A stretch of 64,000 nt of DNA from Strigops habroptila (lineage: Eukaryota; Chordata; Aves; Psittaciformes; Psittacidae). A model generated the notes under the pieces. It was given only the letters and a program-made list of their open reading frames with translations. It searched no databases and had not been told where the DNA came from. Numbering within the stretch: position 1 is the stretch's first letter; each line of letters starts with the position of its first letter. The stretch covers positions 58,236,397-58,300,396 of the forward strand of contig NC_044282.2 of NCBI RefSeq assembly GCF_004027225.2, given 5' to 3'. Both the position numbers and the translations under genes were made by a program. Below, piece by piece: positions 23,701-37,349 of this stretch.

Positions 23701-25382
23701 CTTTATTTCCTGTATTGATGAGTTCTCCAGTATGTATAACAGGATCTTAGAGTCTGTTGTAGACATGTCCATTTAGGTTTGAAATGGATGCTGAATCTCA
23801 CCCTATACTGTTCACCAGTGGGATGGGAGCTTTCTGAGAACAAAGTAGTAGCAATAATTTGAAGCCTTTTGTCCATTTAATACTATGATCTTTGGAGTAT
23901 ACCTCAGACTATTTTGGACCTGTCATCCAGAACATGTAACCAAAGCAGGATACTTCAAAGGCTATCTTGTCACTGAAAAAACTTGGTATATTTTAAAGCT
24001 GTTAATATAAAATCTTACTGAGGTAACTCTTTGTAGTTCATGCAAGACAGCTCAAAGCCAACTGGGTTTACCTGAACCTGTCTCTGCTAGGATCTTGTGT
24101 TGACTTAGCTGTTTGATTTAGCAATCAGATACATAAATACAACATTTTTGAAGCTTGTCTAATGAAGATGCTTGGAGTGAAATTCTTCCTAACCACATGT
24201 CAGCGCCTGAATCTGAGAAAATTACCTCAGGCTCCCTTTATTGTCAATGAGAAGAAACAGGCACTTAAAGTGTGAGTCATCTGACCTATTTTAGATGTCC
24301 ATTTTGGAGTGATGAGTTTCAGATGAAATGCTGATTTCTCTTCACTGAGTACCAGAGAAGCAGAGGGCGATTAGCTTAGATGTCTAATGGGATTGGATGA
24401 ACTCATTCCATCTACAGAGTACAATGAGGGTATGCTTTGCTTTATCAGCAGCAATAGCTTTATCATCCAACAGACACCATGGCTGATAAGGGATCTGTCC
24501 TAAGGATCTGCATGGAGATGAGAACAGCCACTGGAACTGGAGCTCCATTTCCATTCAAGAATGACTCATAGCCCACCGTGGTCAATGGGAATCTTTCCAC
24601 TGGCTTCTGTGGGCTTTGCAAACCCTGGGGTTTCGGCATACATTAATTTAGCAGCTGGGTGCCACAGTTCAAGATAACATCATTCTTCTGTTTTTTATTA
24701 TTAATGTTTTGCCAAAAGTCAGCGCTCTTACAGCAGAGCTGGCAGAACAAAGTGAGTCATAGACTAATATGGGGGCTTACTCAGTCTTAAAGGCTGTATA
24801 TGTGCTATCCTGTTAGCATACGTTAGCACAACAGTTCCTTCCATTAGTTACCTGAGTCTCCTCTGATTTGGTCAATCTAGTCCACAGTCTTCACCATCAC
24901 AACAATCAATACTTAATCCCTTAGTCCATCTAATCTAAGGCTGCTGCTCATCTGTGGTTTACAAAGAACAGCTTCCCCAAACAATCTGAGTGTTAGCCAC
25001 CTTCTTCAAGGAGCCCCAGCAATCTGGTTAGCTAGGTCACCAGAGACAGAAATAAGTTAGGGAGTCTATTTTAAACTGATTATGTAGGTTCTCATTATGA
25101 CCTGTAAAGGGCAGGTGACCTCGAGCTGAAGGGAGGTAGGATGATATTTCACATGGAGAGTGCCTGTCTCTGTGATGTAAGGGATGCTTGTGGGCAACTA
25201 ACGTTTACAGGACTGTAACCAGAATGTGAATCCTTCAATAACAGTTTCCCTGACGTACAATCTCTATCTTTTCATCATTTGAACATCTTGAAGCCTACAT
25301 ATCAGTAGCAAGTCTGATGGATTAAACAAACTACCTGTGGTGATGAGGGACTGAAAGTACCTTTGGTAAGAATTCAAAGTAT
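20767..25382. other. Intergenic DNA, no gene supported
   Basis: About 4.6 kb. Open frames here are short and lack recognisable domains or splice context. No RNA gene or repeat was recognised. Confidence 0.5.
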
Positions 25383-25492
25383 AGAATCATAGGATCACAG
25401 AACCATAGAATGGTTTGGGTTGGAAGGGACCTTAAAGATCATCTAGTTCCAACCTACCTGCCATGGGCAGGGACACCTTCCACTAGACTGGT
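25383..25492 (-). repeat. CR1 LINE 3'-end fragment
   Basis: Begins ATAGAATCATAGGATCACAG and continues GGTTTGGGTTGGAAGGGACC, the reverse complement of the CR1 3' terminus. About 110 bp. Confidence 0.9.
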
Positions 25493-27204
25493 ATACAAAA
25501 CTTTTGGGATAGAACTGCACATTCTTTCTTTCTGCCAGACAGGCAGAGCTGTAGCTTATATGATGGAGAAATAGTAAGAGGAAATACATTATTGAACTGT
25601 ATTACCAAAGCTTGAAGCTTCATTAATTAACAAGTAACATGAAAGGACATTGTAGCTTTTGGGGGCAAGTGAAGACTTTGGAAAGAAAATATGAGGGTTT
25701 AAGGATTTGTCTTATTTTTGTGGCTTTGTGGGTGCTTTTGCAATACTTGTACTTTTACTCACCCCACTGCTCCAATCTTCCTGTTCAGTTTCTGGGAAAG
25801 ATGTGCCTGGAGAATGCCTCAGAGAACGTGCCGTTGCCTTATTAGCAGAGCCTTACAGGTACCAACAATTTTCTGCAACAACAAAGGGTCAAACTCATAT
25901 TCCCTCTGTTGCCCAGGTCAATGTGATACAACTTTCACAGTCAAACTGGGATCATTCAGATACTAATAACATCATTGTCCTAATTGTGTTTCTTCAGAGA
26001 AAAAATGGCAATTTAAAATCTTTGGGAAAATTATAAAAGTTGGACAGCTAAAATACTTTTTCATTTTCAGGATTCATGGCTTTTGAATGGTCTGAGGAAT
26101 TTCAGATTTTTTAGTAATAGAAACAAGGACAACATAAAAAAAGTTTAAAGCCTTTACTCAAGATTAGAGACACCTAGGTTCCAGTTTATCCTTTCCTATG
26201 TGTTTCCTGTATTGCCTAGTATAAGTCTGTCAAGACAGGATTCAGCTCAACCAAATCTAGCCACCTCCAACCGGGTGGCTTTTTTAAGACACCTCTCTGG
26301 GCTTCCTGTAATGTCAATAGGCACTTCCAATGGCAACTGATCTCGTTCAGACAGGGTGCATATTTCTCCACCAAGAGTGCCTTTCACCATTGACTCTAGA
26401 AGAAGTCTGGAGGGCCAGTTTAAACTAGATCTGAAACTTTTAAATGGTTTTATTTAGCTGAAATAAATTCTGTTCCAATGTTAGGTTTATAAGTACATGT
26501 GACAGACAAATAGTTTTATATATTCAGTTACAGGCAAAAATAGATTAGTATTATCCATGCATTAAAGTGGTCACAAGTCAGTATCACAGAAACGATGAGT
26601 GAAAAAAACATCATAATTATGGATCTTCATTTACTTCATGGTTTTTATGCTTGTTGTATTCATGCTGTCAGAGTTTTCTCTAAATAAGTGTAATTGATAA
26701 AGATGGCCTAGAATTTTCCCTTCTGAATGAATACAGAGATTCTCTCCTAATAAGGAAATGGAGTCTACAAAGAAAAAAACAAACATGTTTGCAACACAGA
26801 CTAAATATAATTTAGGGATTTTCCAAGTGACAAGCATCTCTACTTCCAGATATGCTGAAGTGTGCCATGGGAGCCTTTGACCCCATGTGCTGAAGTGAGT
26901 TCAACAAGCCCCCAACAACAAGCCCCTTCTGCCCTCAAGGTCTGGGCTTATGAGTAAACCAAGCCATCAACTCTGCTCTGAGCAGCAGGGCAGGTGTAGT
27001 ACAGCTCAGGTCTACGTGCCTGAAGCTTCTTCCTTCCCAGCACAGGAGGGAAACTGCTCACCATGAATGATCCTTGGCACACTGGTGTCCTTTGAATCAT
27101 GTCCATACACTGCCTGAGGGAATGCTGTTTTGCACAGGCCAGAACTCTGCCGCAAAGTGTGCTAGTGATTTAAAGGATACAAAGAAGAAGAAAGCTTTAT
27201 TGAC

Positions 27205-27335
27205 ATCCATAGTTTAATTCGGGGGTATTAAGGCACAGAAAGATTTAATCAGTTGCCGAAAAGCAGACGGGAAGACTGTGGCAAGGCAAGGAACTGAACC
27301 CAGCACTCCCCAGGGCCATCACCACAAGACTGTTT
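27205..27335 (+). repeat. Possible MIR-like SINE relic
   Basis: The order TTAAGGCACAGAAAGATTTAATCAGTTGCC, then a GCAAGGCAAGGAACTGAACCCAG block, resembles the conserved core of MIR-type SINEs (gaggcacagagaggttaa...gaactgaacccag). It is diverged, and boundaries are approximate. Confidence 0.4.
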
Positions 27336-28892
27336 GTTGTTTTTTTACTGAGGCTAGGTTCATCTCTGTTTTTCCAGTGTAATTGAGTGCAGAAAGTATT
27401 CACAGTTGCCATTGGTGTTTTTAAGCATGGTCTATTACAGGATAATCTGAACCAGGGTCTTAAAAGTGAGACAATATTTTTTCCGATGTACAGCAGATTC
27501 GTTAAGCAGCAGAGGAATTTGTGTTTTACCTACCTAGAGATGCAGAAGGCTGCAGTGATGCATAGGTTTTCTGAGACCTTTTGTCTTCTTACTAGTTTCT
27601 CAATGTAAAGTGACCCTTGGAAAGTAATCAAAAGGATAACACAATATTACAAAAGCATAGCCAATCACTGTTTAAACATGGAGAAAATAGCTCTAAGTTT
27701 TTGTGTGCAAATACAGAGAATATCCGTTAAATATTTAACTTTCCCCTGATCCCACTTTTGTTTCCTGTTAAGCATCAAGAGCAATGAGAAGGACGCCTGA
27801 CTGCAAGTTAACAACACTTGTGGGGATTATTTTTTGCAACTTAGACGATCTCTTATATCCCTGCAAAGGGCATTTTGCATCACTGCAAAGATGCAATGAA
27901 GTGCCAAGAAGTAAACCCTGAAACACCTTCCAATGCAGAGGGATGGGATATGCTTCCTGGAAGCAACACGTAGCTGCAGCTCAGTTAACCTGGAAAACTC
28001 AGGCAATTGAAATGCTGGTGCCCAATATCTAATAGTAACAAGAAAGTATTTGCCTCACAATCCTACTCTGTGCTAGCTTGCAGCTTGGCAGTTTTGTATA
28101 GAAAGCATTAAACACTACCTGGCTTAAAGGGCCAAAAGACCATGGAAAGGAAGTCAAAACAGAATAGCTCTGACTTCTCTCACTCACATAAGTATAATCT
28201 GAAGGCTTAAAAACAGGCCTGACCTTGATTTTGCAAATTTAATAAAGACCTGAAAAGTGACAGAGGGTCTTGACAAGAGGCTTCTGGTGCCACCCCTGTT
28301 GCTCGAGACCCTTAAACTCACTCAGCCAAGTAATATCTTTCACATGAAGGTTAAGAACCAGGGAAGTTGCCTTAGAAGTGGGTTGTTGCATCAGGAGTTG
28401 CTGGGCAGGCAGCTATGCTGAATGCTCTCCTTAAGAGGGTCATTATAAAAGCACTGTTGGTACCACTACAGCTCATTGTAGGGCAGAAGAGATTTGTTAT
28501 CATCATGTCTCTGTTGTGCCTACCTACCTCTTCTTTCTTTATTGAACAAGGAAATCTGTTCTTTTCCTTCAAGGAGAGCATCTCCATGAATTTCCTCTGA
28601 TATTTTCCACTATATTTTTACAAGATTTAGGCTCTCAGCTATTTTTCTTTTCCAAGTCTAAATAATAAGTTGTAATCCTGGCATTTTTGAATTCCCAGTG
28701 TGGGTCCATTTAGAAATTAGTAAGAGTAAAATTAGCCAAATCTTAACATGAAAGAAAATTGGCCTCCTTCTTAAAACTATTGTTGTTGTATCACAATGGT
28801 TCTGAGAGGCACAAGCCAATAATGGTGCAGCATTGTTGCCAGACACTGAGCAGAAATAGGAGATCAGTCAGACCTTGAAAAATATAGGATCT

Positions 28893-28975
28893 TTGTGGAT
28901 AAATCAGAGGCAGAAAGAAGAAGAAAGTGACTTGATGAGTGTTACACAGTAGGCAATAGCGAGGCCAGAGCAGTA
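28893..28975 (+). repeat. Possible MIR-like SINE relic
   Basis: CAGAGGCAGAAAGAAG, AAAGTGACTTGATGAGTG, TTACACAGTAGGCAATAG and AGGCCAGAGCAG follow the MIR core order (cacagagaagttaagtgacttg...cacacag...gcagagc). Short and diverged. Confidence 0.35.
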
Positions 28976-30533
28976 CCATTGAGTTCATCTGTAGCGCATC
29001 TGTACCACTGCACCCTTGAATTCCACTGTCTGTCCACACTGGATGCACAGCCATGCTTGCCTTGGTGTCACATGCCTGGCCTGCTGTATTCCAGCCTTTC
29101 TGGAGAAATTGGAAAAGTGAATAGAGGCAAATGCACCTTGGACCTTTGGTCCTTCACACTATAAATCCAAAGAGTGTCCAGAGACCCCATGGTGTTAGCA
29201 CAGCTGGGTTACAACATTTGGGTAAGGAATACTAGTATATTCTTCAGCTCTGTCCCCAAAAGCAGGAAAAATACCTTGATCTCTTTTCTACCACTCTTGT
29301 AACTTTGCCTTCTGACTACCTTTAACTAAATCTAACAAGCTCCCTTCAAAACAATTCCCCCTTTCCCTCCTTCAGTGAAGCAAGCATCACCAACAGAAGC
29401 AAGAATGCAACCAATAGAATCTACGAGAGGCAGCACTGGATGGGGTTTATTTTCCTCATGCCTATGTTCAAAAGGCCCCTCAAGTATTTGCCATTCCATA
29501 TGGCCCTGCACATTGAACATCCCCATTTGTGGCCATCACTGCCACAGCCTGATTTGTCCTCTCTTAATTCTGCCAGATCCTAGTCCTGCTGCCAAAGTTA
29601 AGGAACAAATAGAAGGACCAGTTTCACCTGTGCTGCTGGAATGATGCTACCTCCCATCATGGTTCTGGATTTCTCCACGAAGAGGGGAGATTTGAGTATT
29701 GTCACTCAAAAGAGGTAGGAGTGAGCACAAATCAGCACTAGGTCACCTAAAAAAGAGACAAAGAGCAGAGATGGGGCTAGCCTTTAAGCTGAAGAGATGG
29801 CCTTTCTTCTCCCAGTGCTGCTGGGGAGATCTGGGCAGATATGGTCCCAACCCTACACACTGTGATCCCTTTCTAAGGTCTGACTCCCAGTGGTATGATT
29901 GCTATTTTGCTACTTCCAGGGCACTTCTGAGCTTAGGATCACAGACAGTCAAGTCTTTGTTGCCACCGTGCTACAGTTTCACAGAATCGGAGAGTCTTAA
30001 ATGATTCAATCTGTTCACTGGCTTTTTGGGGTGTAGAGTGGCGGCAGTGCATTGATTCCCAGTTCACGCTTCTCTTTAGCTATGCTCCTGCATGCAGTCT
30101 GCCTAGAGGTGTGCAGAGGATAATGATACAAAGCTACTGCACAGGAATGTTCTTGTGGTGGTAGAGTTATGGGTAGTCCATTCTACAAATTATATGACTT
30201 CTTTCCATGTTTTGAATGACAGAGAAGAATCATGAATAAATGGAGTGCAGGACCAAAAGGCAAAGGAAAATTCAGTAAAGCTTGCTACTGAAAACTACTG
30301 TCAATAAATGGTTGAAAAATTACTTAAATTGCAAGTGTCCCCTCATGATTATTTGTGCAATACCCAGCATAACAGGACAGAAATTTGCCTTTGAAGCCTT
30401 GAAAATGAGGGGATCAGTTCTGTTCATACTACTATTAAACTGAGGTCTCAAATACTGTCACCATATTAAATATAAGCAGGTTTGCATTGTTAAATTCTAC
30501 ACCATGGGCAATATATTTTATTCGTGTCTTTTC

Positions 30534-30912
30534 ATAGAATCATAGAGTGGTTTGGGTTGGAAGGGACTTTAAAGATCATCCAGTTCCAACTCCCTGCCAC
30601 AGGGGGAACCTTCAACTAGACCAAGTTGCTCCAAGCCCAGTCCAACCTGGCCTTGAACACTGCCAGGGATGGGGCAGCCACAGCTTCTCTGGGCAACCTG
30701 TGCCAGGGCCTCGCCACCCTCATAGTGAAGAACATCTTTCTAATATCTAATCTAAATCTACCCTCTTTCAGTTTAAATCCATTCTCCTTATCCTATCCCT
30801 ACATGCCCTTGTAAAAAATCCATCTCCTGGTTTCTTGTCAGCCCCTTTAGGTACTGGAAGCTGCTCTAAGGTCTCCCTTGAGCCCTTGCTTCTCCAGGCT
30901 GAACAAGCGTTT
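30534..30912 (-). repeat. CR1 LINE 3' fragment
   Basis: Minus-strand CR1 from the terminal TCATAGAATCATAGAGTGG through GGCAGCCACAGCTTCTCTGG to CTTCTCCAGGCTGAACAAGC. About 380 bp with both ends recognisable. Confidence 0.92.
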
Positions 30913-33900
30913 CTTGACATTATAGTATTTTTCATTTTATGTTAGCATGTTTGGTGCCATTTCCTTTCCATTCATAGTGTCTTCTCACACCTTTGAAAGA
31001 AACTTCGTACTTGCATGTTGAATTAACCTTTTCATGTCTCATTACCATCTTTCTCTTCCCACCTCATGCTATGTTTCTACTTTGTCTTGTTTTCAGATTG
31101 CTTCTCAAATTAGTCCCTTTCATTTCGTATTTGGGAAATGTGAAAACAAACAAACAAACAAGCAAACAAAAATAAAAAAAACTTGTCCCTGAGAGGGCAT
31201 CTTATTGCCCAGTTGAAAAGAGCTGGCTTGTCATGTCAGAGACACAACACATCTTCACTCCACATGTGACTTTCCTCACAGCTGTACATCTTGACCTCTC
31301 CTTTTCACCAATGTGGAATGAGTATCAATGTTTACCAGATACAAACAAATGATGACTTTGTTTTTTAATAAATATGAGCTTCTGGCTTTAATTCCATGAT
31401 ATACTTACTAGTCCTAGTGTGGAAGTTGTACAAGTTTTTGTTTCCTCATAACTCAATCACCGGTCATTCATTTACTGTTGAAATTGCTATTTTAACTCCT
31501 CACCTCAAACTCCCAGTAGCACTGAACAACTCTTAAAAGTGAAGAATAGAAGTGATATAAGAAGTCTTGAAGTCATCTTTCAGTCCTTTGTGTACACGAT
31601 GGTCTTGGGTTTGGAGCCTGCTCTGGGGTCAAACACACACCAGAATAACAGCTCCAACCCAGGTCTTCTGGGAGAGCCTCTAACTGCTTTGGTGGAGAGC
31701 TGTACTCACTTTGACTGGGTTAACCAACAGCCAAGTATTATATGTTAAAATGGTTTTAGTAAAAGAGCAGAATTTATTGATCCAAACTGGTTTCTTCAAG
31801 GGGGCAGCTACCTTCAATTACTGTGGAGAGAAGCTACGTAGGTCAGTGTCCCTAGACCAAATTTAGACTTTGTAAATAACCCCTGAGGCAATAACACGCA
31901 AGTCTGTGCAGACATCCAGAAGAAAACAATTTACAAATTGCTATGCTTGAGGTTGCAAATACCAGCTTAAACAAGATTTAGTTGTTGAAAACATACAACT
32001 TCATGAGCAGACTCTGAGAATTCAACTTAAATGCTCATTCTGGTTTGCAGAAATGGAGATGAAAACTAGAAGCTCAGCTAGAGGTCTCAAAGATGAGCTT
32101 CAAAATATAAGACTGCAGAAATAGCCTAATAATTAAATGGACAGAATTTGTAGGAATTCCTGGAGAATATGATGAGGTCGTCTCCTCCAAGGAGGAGAAA
32201 AAGGTGGCATTTCTTGAAGAAAAAGCTTGAGTGTGCATCATGGCAAACTTGTTTTGAGGAGAAGGCACCCAAAAGGGACTCTCCAAATAGACTGTTCGCA
32301 GTACTCTCTTCAGCTTGACATCTCAGTCTTCACAGAAGAGTAGATTTGGACAGAGCAGCCATTGATAAACAGGAATAGCAAAGCCATGCCCATCTTCTAA
32401 ATGATAAATGACTATTTTTGATAGACATGAATTCTGTGCAGATAGGGACATAGCTTCATAGCCCTATTCAGATATCAGGAGATATCAATGCTGTTGATAT
32501 ATGGTACCAAACTAAACCCAATATTCTTGGCCCAAACAGCTCCAAACATTGAGACATTTTGTCCCTGCAAAAACTACCATATACTGGCAAACTGATAATT
32601 CAGAACAATTCCTGTGTTCAGAATTCAGGATACTCCTTTTTTTTTTTCCTGTAGAAAGTAAGAATAGAGTTGTAGGACATCCTAAGTTGGTAATTATTCA
32701 ACCTACACCTTGTTTTACATCAACAATAGAAGCTTGCTTTATATATATATTTACATCAACATGTATATATTTAAATCATATATATGTATGGCTTCATGGT
32801 GAGCTCATTTTTTGTTCAAAGTCTCACATAAATTTAAAGAAGTGAGCAGGTAGCAACTTTATTCTTGTATCTATCTATCTGTCTAATTCAAAGAGTACTT
32901 TCTTAAATTGAAGGGCAATTTCACAAAACACTTCTAAAATATGATCCCCTCAAATTGGGTCTGTCAAGATGTATAAAGTTTGACTGTGCTTTGGTTGTAA
33001 ACAGATAATCTAGATTGATCTGCTGTGCAGAAAGATAATGCTGGGTATAACTTGCTATTGTTAAGTGATACAAGAGTAATGCACTGGATTTGGGATCACT
33101 CAACTCTTCTGGTTTTAATCATTTATTTTCTTTTCTTCCATTTCATAACTGAGCTGTTGATGTAATCCTACCCCATGTGAATGCTAATTTCAGGGTTTCA
33201 CAATAAATGAAATGCCATCTAAACCAGCATGAAATATCCACACAGTTTAATCTAAGGTGCCCACAATTGTTAGATGAGGACTAGGCTCCCGATGTAGCCA
33301 ATGGGGTATCCAGGGAGTAATTAAATTCTCAGCAAAATGTTTTAGTCTTGACTCTGATTTCTTTTTGCTTGCCTGAAGAAAATAGTCTTATTTCAATAGA
33401 GGATGGACCATGCAGCAAGTGGGAAAGCGGGAGACCTGGCTTGCGTTGTGTGAGATCAGGCTCCCTGAAGTGAGTCCTCTGTTATGTTTTCACCAAGAAA
33501 GGCCAAAACTACATAGCACAGGCCAGTAAACTTTCCAAAGAATTTTCTTTATCAGAATGATAATCTCTGTTTGAGCACTAACAGTCCTTTAAAACAGTCA
33601 CTTCTCATCCAGTGACTGCCCACCTTGAGAATCTATTTCTCAGCTAAATGTTTGCACGGAGGATAAGGGCAAAACCTGTGAGCAACATCTGTACCAGGGA
33701 ACCAAACAGGGTCACTTTGCCTTTGAAACTGATGATTTTACTGCCTACTGGGAATGGTCCTGGGCCCATTTAGCTGACCTAGGAATGACTTAGGGCAGTG
33801 CTAGCTGGCTCAGCCCAAAACAGTGCCATTACCTGTTCTGTGAACTTAGCAAGGTGAACAGTTGAATTCCAGCATCTTTGTGGCGATCTGACATTGCTTA

Positions 33901-34485
33901 ATTTAATTGTAGAAAAGCAAATGTTTTGTTAATCATGGCGTGGGCAGAGACACCTTCCACTAGGGCAGGTTGCTCAAAGCCCTGTCCAACCTGGTTACCA
34001 ATATTATGGTTTTGAGTGCACTATACAGGATTAATTGTCAGATTGTAGCAATCTTCTACTTTCTGTGACAGGATTTATTGTGTCTTACTGACTCTAGCAG
34101 ACATTTCTTCCCCAAATTGGGATCTAATGCTGACCTCTCTTTCTTGAACAGACGACACCAATTTGATCAAGCTATTTAAAAATCGCACATGCTTTTGAGA
34201 CATCATATCTGTCCTTTTTTAGCCTTTTCTGATAGAAGTTCCTTATATAATTAATATTGTGTCTATCCTACCTTCCTAGACTAATACTAAACTGATGCTC
34301 AGTTATACACCCAAGGCTTGAGAAGCATTGCAACAACCAACTATAGTCAGATGAATATCTGCTGCCAAGGAACATTTCGTGAAGGAAAAGTGGACTGAAC
34401 ATCTCATCAGTAGGTGCTTGATTTCTTGAGTTAGGTGGTATCTTCATTCAAAAACTGTCAGAATTTGAGAACACAAAGGGACACT
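30913..34485. other. Intergenic DNA with simple repeats, no gene supported
   Basis: No exon is supported. Simple repeats include AAAC units at about 31144-31170, a TA-rich run at about 32741-32790 and TATC/TCTG units at about 32869-32885. Confidence 0.45.
33938..34000 (-). repeat. Short CR1 fragment
   Basis: GTGGGCAGAGACACCTTCCACTAGG, then GGTTGCTCAAAGCCCTGTCC and AACCTGG, are the reverse complement of the CR1 3' region without the terminal repeat. About 60 bp. Confidence 0.8.
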
Positions 34486-34632
34486 GGAACAAGTTGTTCA
34501 CCACAGAGCTCCACATATACAAAACCCAACTGGACACAGCCTTGAGCAATCTGCTGTAGCTGATCCTGAGCAGCAGTCTTGGACTGGATGATCTTCAGAG
34601 GTGCCTTCCAGCCTTAGTGATTCTGTGTGCTC
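34486..34632 (+). repeat. CR1 LINE 3' fragment (diverged)
   Basis: CAAGTTGTTCACCACAGAGC, GGACACAGCCTTGAGCAATC and TTGGACTGGATGATCTTCAG, ending AGTGATTCTGTG. An older CR1 subfamily copy. Confidence 0.75.
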
Positions 34633-35040
34633 TTTTCATTGGATCAAGGTTTGGAACATCAGTATCTTCACCCAGATAAGAGTCAAAGTCTCTCCTACCT
34701 GTTTTTTCTTCCCTCTACCCATAACTCATGCCTTCCTAGATGTCCTGGTTGTCCTATGAGACTGTCTATATAGTCTCATAACCTTTTTGTCTTACCTCTT
34801 CAGATTTTTCAGGCCAGCAATTTCTGTCATTGAACTAGATTTTTATAAGTTCTGGAGAGGAACCTTTGGACTGTTCCATCTCTTAGTGCTTATCTGTGCC
34901 ATGTGTGCATGCTCCATTGTGCTTCTGCTGACTTTGGAGTGATGAGATGGGTTGGGGGAATTTTTCAGAAGTGCTTGAGCCAACTAAAAAGCCAGCCTCC
35001 ATCAAGAAGTAGCTTAGCACAGGGAAGTGGTTTCTGAGGA

Positions 35041-35480
35041 TAAAATCATAGAATCATAGAATACCAGCTTGGAAGGGACCTCAAGGATCATCTGGTCCAA
35101 CCTTTTTAGGCAAAGCATTGACTTTGACTAGAAGTCCCAGCACCCTGCCCAGCTGAATCTTAGAAGTGTCCCATGCTGGGAGTCCACACTTCCCTGGGGA
35201 GATTATTCCAATGGCTGATTGTTCTCATTGTGAAAATTTTTCTTGTGTCCAGTTGGAATCTCCCCAGGAATAACTTGTAGTGCTCAATCTCCTTTAAAAC
35301 CAAGGTTTGTGTCTGTGACAGCAGTATTAGTGCTGAATTTGGTAGCCAAGATCTCTGTTCAGAGGTGGAGGTGGATTTACTAAGAACAAAACTCATCACC
35401 CCCAACAGGCTGACAGTGGGGTCTTGGGCCCAGGTGCAGGGATTTTGTTTCTCTGAAGTGATAATTATACTCTGAGCAGC
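35041..35480 (-). repeat. CR1 LINE fragment, divergent subfamily
   Basis: Starts AAATCATAGAATCATAGAAT, then TTGGAAGGGACCTCAAGGAT, and contains a coding relic on the minus strand resembling the CR1 segment before the stop (FQLDTRK, SHWNNLPREV). Wording differs from the other copies, so it belongs to another subfamily. Confidence 0.82.
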
Positions 35481-37276
35481 ACCTCTGTGAGATTGGTTCA
35501 CTTTATAGGTGTAGCTAGTGACCGGTACTGAACTACCATTGCCCTTACAGTTTTGGGTTTGGGTTTTTTTTTATGCTATAGCCATTCATTGCAAAATACA
35601 TTGATAACTTCTGGAGCAAGAGCTCCCTTCAGCACCATACTAGAGAGTCAGATAGATACCACTTGGTTTTTCCTCCTCCAATCTTGTGACCTAGGTATGG
35701 AGCAATACAGCTTCAAGTGGAGAGGAAAGCATCTCTCTGTTATGCCATTTTCCTCACCTCAAAGCATCTGTAACCTGCAGAATAAAACACTCTTACAGGA
35801 AAAATGTGTACACAAGCCTCTGAAACCAGAGGAGGGAACTAATTTCTCCATTTCATGGAGGATGGCTAAGCTTTTAGGGCAAAGGGGGGCTGAGAAGGCT
35901 GCGAGTGCTACTGAGCCCTGTGCTATGTGCGTTGTGTTGCATGTAGTTGGCTGCTGAATTAAACTCCTCAAAGTCTTCAGTGCAGGGATCCCTGGTGTGT
36001 AAATCCAGACAGCTTTAGCACAGAAGCACAGATACAGGCAGCAAAGATGAGGTGGCAGCATATCTGTGTATGGCCAGTTTTGCTTTCTGGTGAAATTCAA
36101 AGCTTTTCAAGTCTCTCAGATTCTTAAGGATTTCAGAATTCAGGCTGTTACTGCTATACTTAAGCACCTAAATTCCACCCAGAATTGCACATGAGATCTC
36201 TGTGTGCGCTTGGAGATCTTAAAATTCCCTATGTCTGAACAGATTAAAATAGGCCAAGCAGAGAATGATGCTAATGCAGTTTAGCATATCCAGGTACTAG
36301 AATTAAATAATTTAGAATAAATCAGCTCTTCAATGTGCTGTCTGGGTGCTGCCCAGGCTAAAAGTCAAGTTAATGGCATTGCAGCTGCAGAGCTGTAAAT
36401 TGAATGCACCGAAAACAAGACTTGTGTATGTAAATTGATAGATGAGTCTGTAACACATTTGGAGACTGGAGCAAAACTTAGCATTGTTTATAAAGACTGA
36501 GAGAGCATTATGATGATTGTAGACTCAGACATTATAAGGAGAAGGTAAGCTGGAAGTGAGGCATTGCTCTGGTTGCTTGCCAAGTAAAAACACTGATATG
36601 TCACTGGAGTGAACTCAGAGCTTGGTTCTGCTGTGGTTCTCTGCAGGTGGGACTGAGCATCCTCTGATTCTGCCCTGGAGCAGCTCTGAAAATCCTGCCT
36701 TCAGTGGTGTGACTTCTGAAACCCCACAGCAAACAACTTTCCTCTAAACACTTCAGCATAGGGATCCCCCCACCCCAACCTCGTATTTCCCACACTCAGC
36801 CATAAAGCTGGAAAACAAACATCCCAACCTCCCTTCCCCTGCCTCATGCCTTGGCGTGAATTGATTCCCCAAGGCTGCTGATGGTTGGACGACAATAATT
36901 TTTGCCCAGCAATGGCAGTCTGGGGGGTTTGCATTGTGAAGTTTATTGACAAGCCAAGGAGCAGAGTGATGTGAGAGGAGGGGGGTGGAGAGATGCTCTG
37001 CCAGCCAGGCAGCCAGGCAGGCGGGATCACTCTGGCAGTGGCTCAGCCTAGCTTTCACTCTATCTCCCCAGGGAGGGAGCCTTTCTCTCACTCCAGGCTT
37101 CTCCCCTGCCACACGACAGAGAGGGAGAGAGGAGAAAGCAGAAGGGTCCCTTCGCACTGGCACCACGCAACTGCCTGGCTCACAACTGGAGCAGGCAAAC
37201 CATGACGAAGAGTTTCTTTGCCCCTACAGTCACTTCACCTTTGATTTAAAGCCTTCACCCACTTCCACAAGGGACA
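35481..37276. other. Upstream flank of the opsin gene
   Basis: It should contain the opsin promoter and 5' UTR, but I cannot place a transcription start or a TATA box. There is no CpG island, unlike the other gene starts in the window, which is consistent with tissue-restricted expression. The open frames at 36985-37353 and on the opposite strand have no recognisable motif. Confidence 0.4.
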
Positions 37277-37349
37277 ATGGAGGAGCAGTACATTTCCAAA
37301 CTCCACCCAGTAGTGGATTATGGAGCAGGGGTCTTTCTTCTGATCATAG
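37277..37349 (+). CDS. Opsin exon 1 (N-terminus and start of TM1)
   Basis: ATG at 37277, 24 codons plus one base, ending ATCATAG|GTGAGT. It gives a short extracellular N-terminus of about 15 residues without an N-glycosylation sequon, followed by hydrophobic GAGVFLLII. The split codon G|CC (Ala25) fits exon 2 exactly. No homologous upstream exon was seen, and no other ATG-led reading fits the phase. Confidence 0.85.

Larger units (their letters stand above)
25493..30533. other. Intergenic DNA, no gene supported
   Basis: About 5 kb without a recognisable exon. Two stretches look like old MIR/CORE-type SINEs and are listed separately. The open frames near 29375-29644 and 25639-26036 carry no motif I can name. 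Confidence 0.45.
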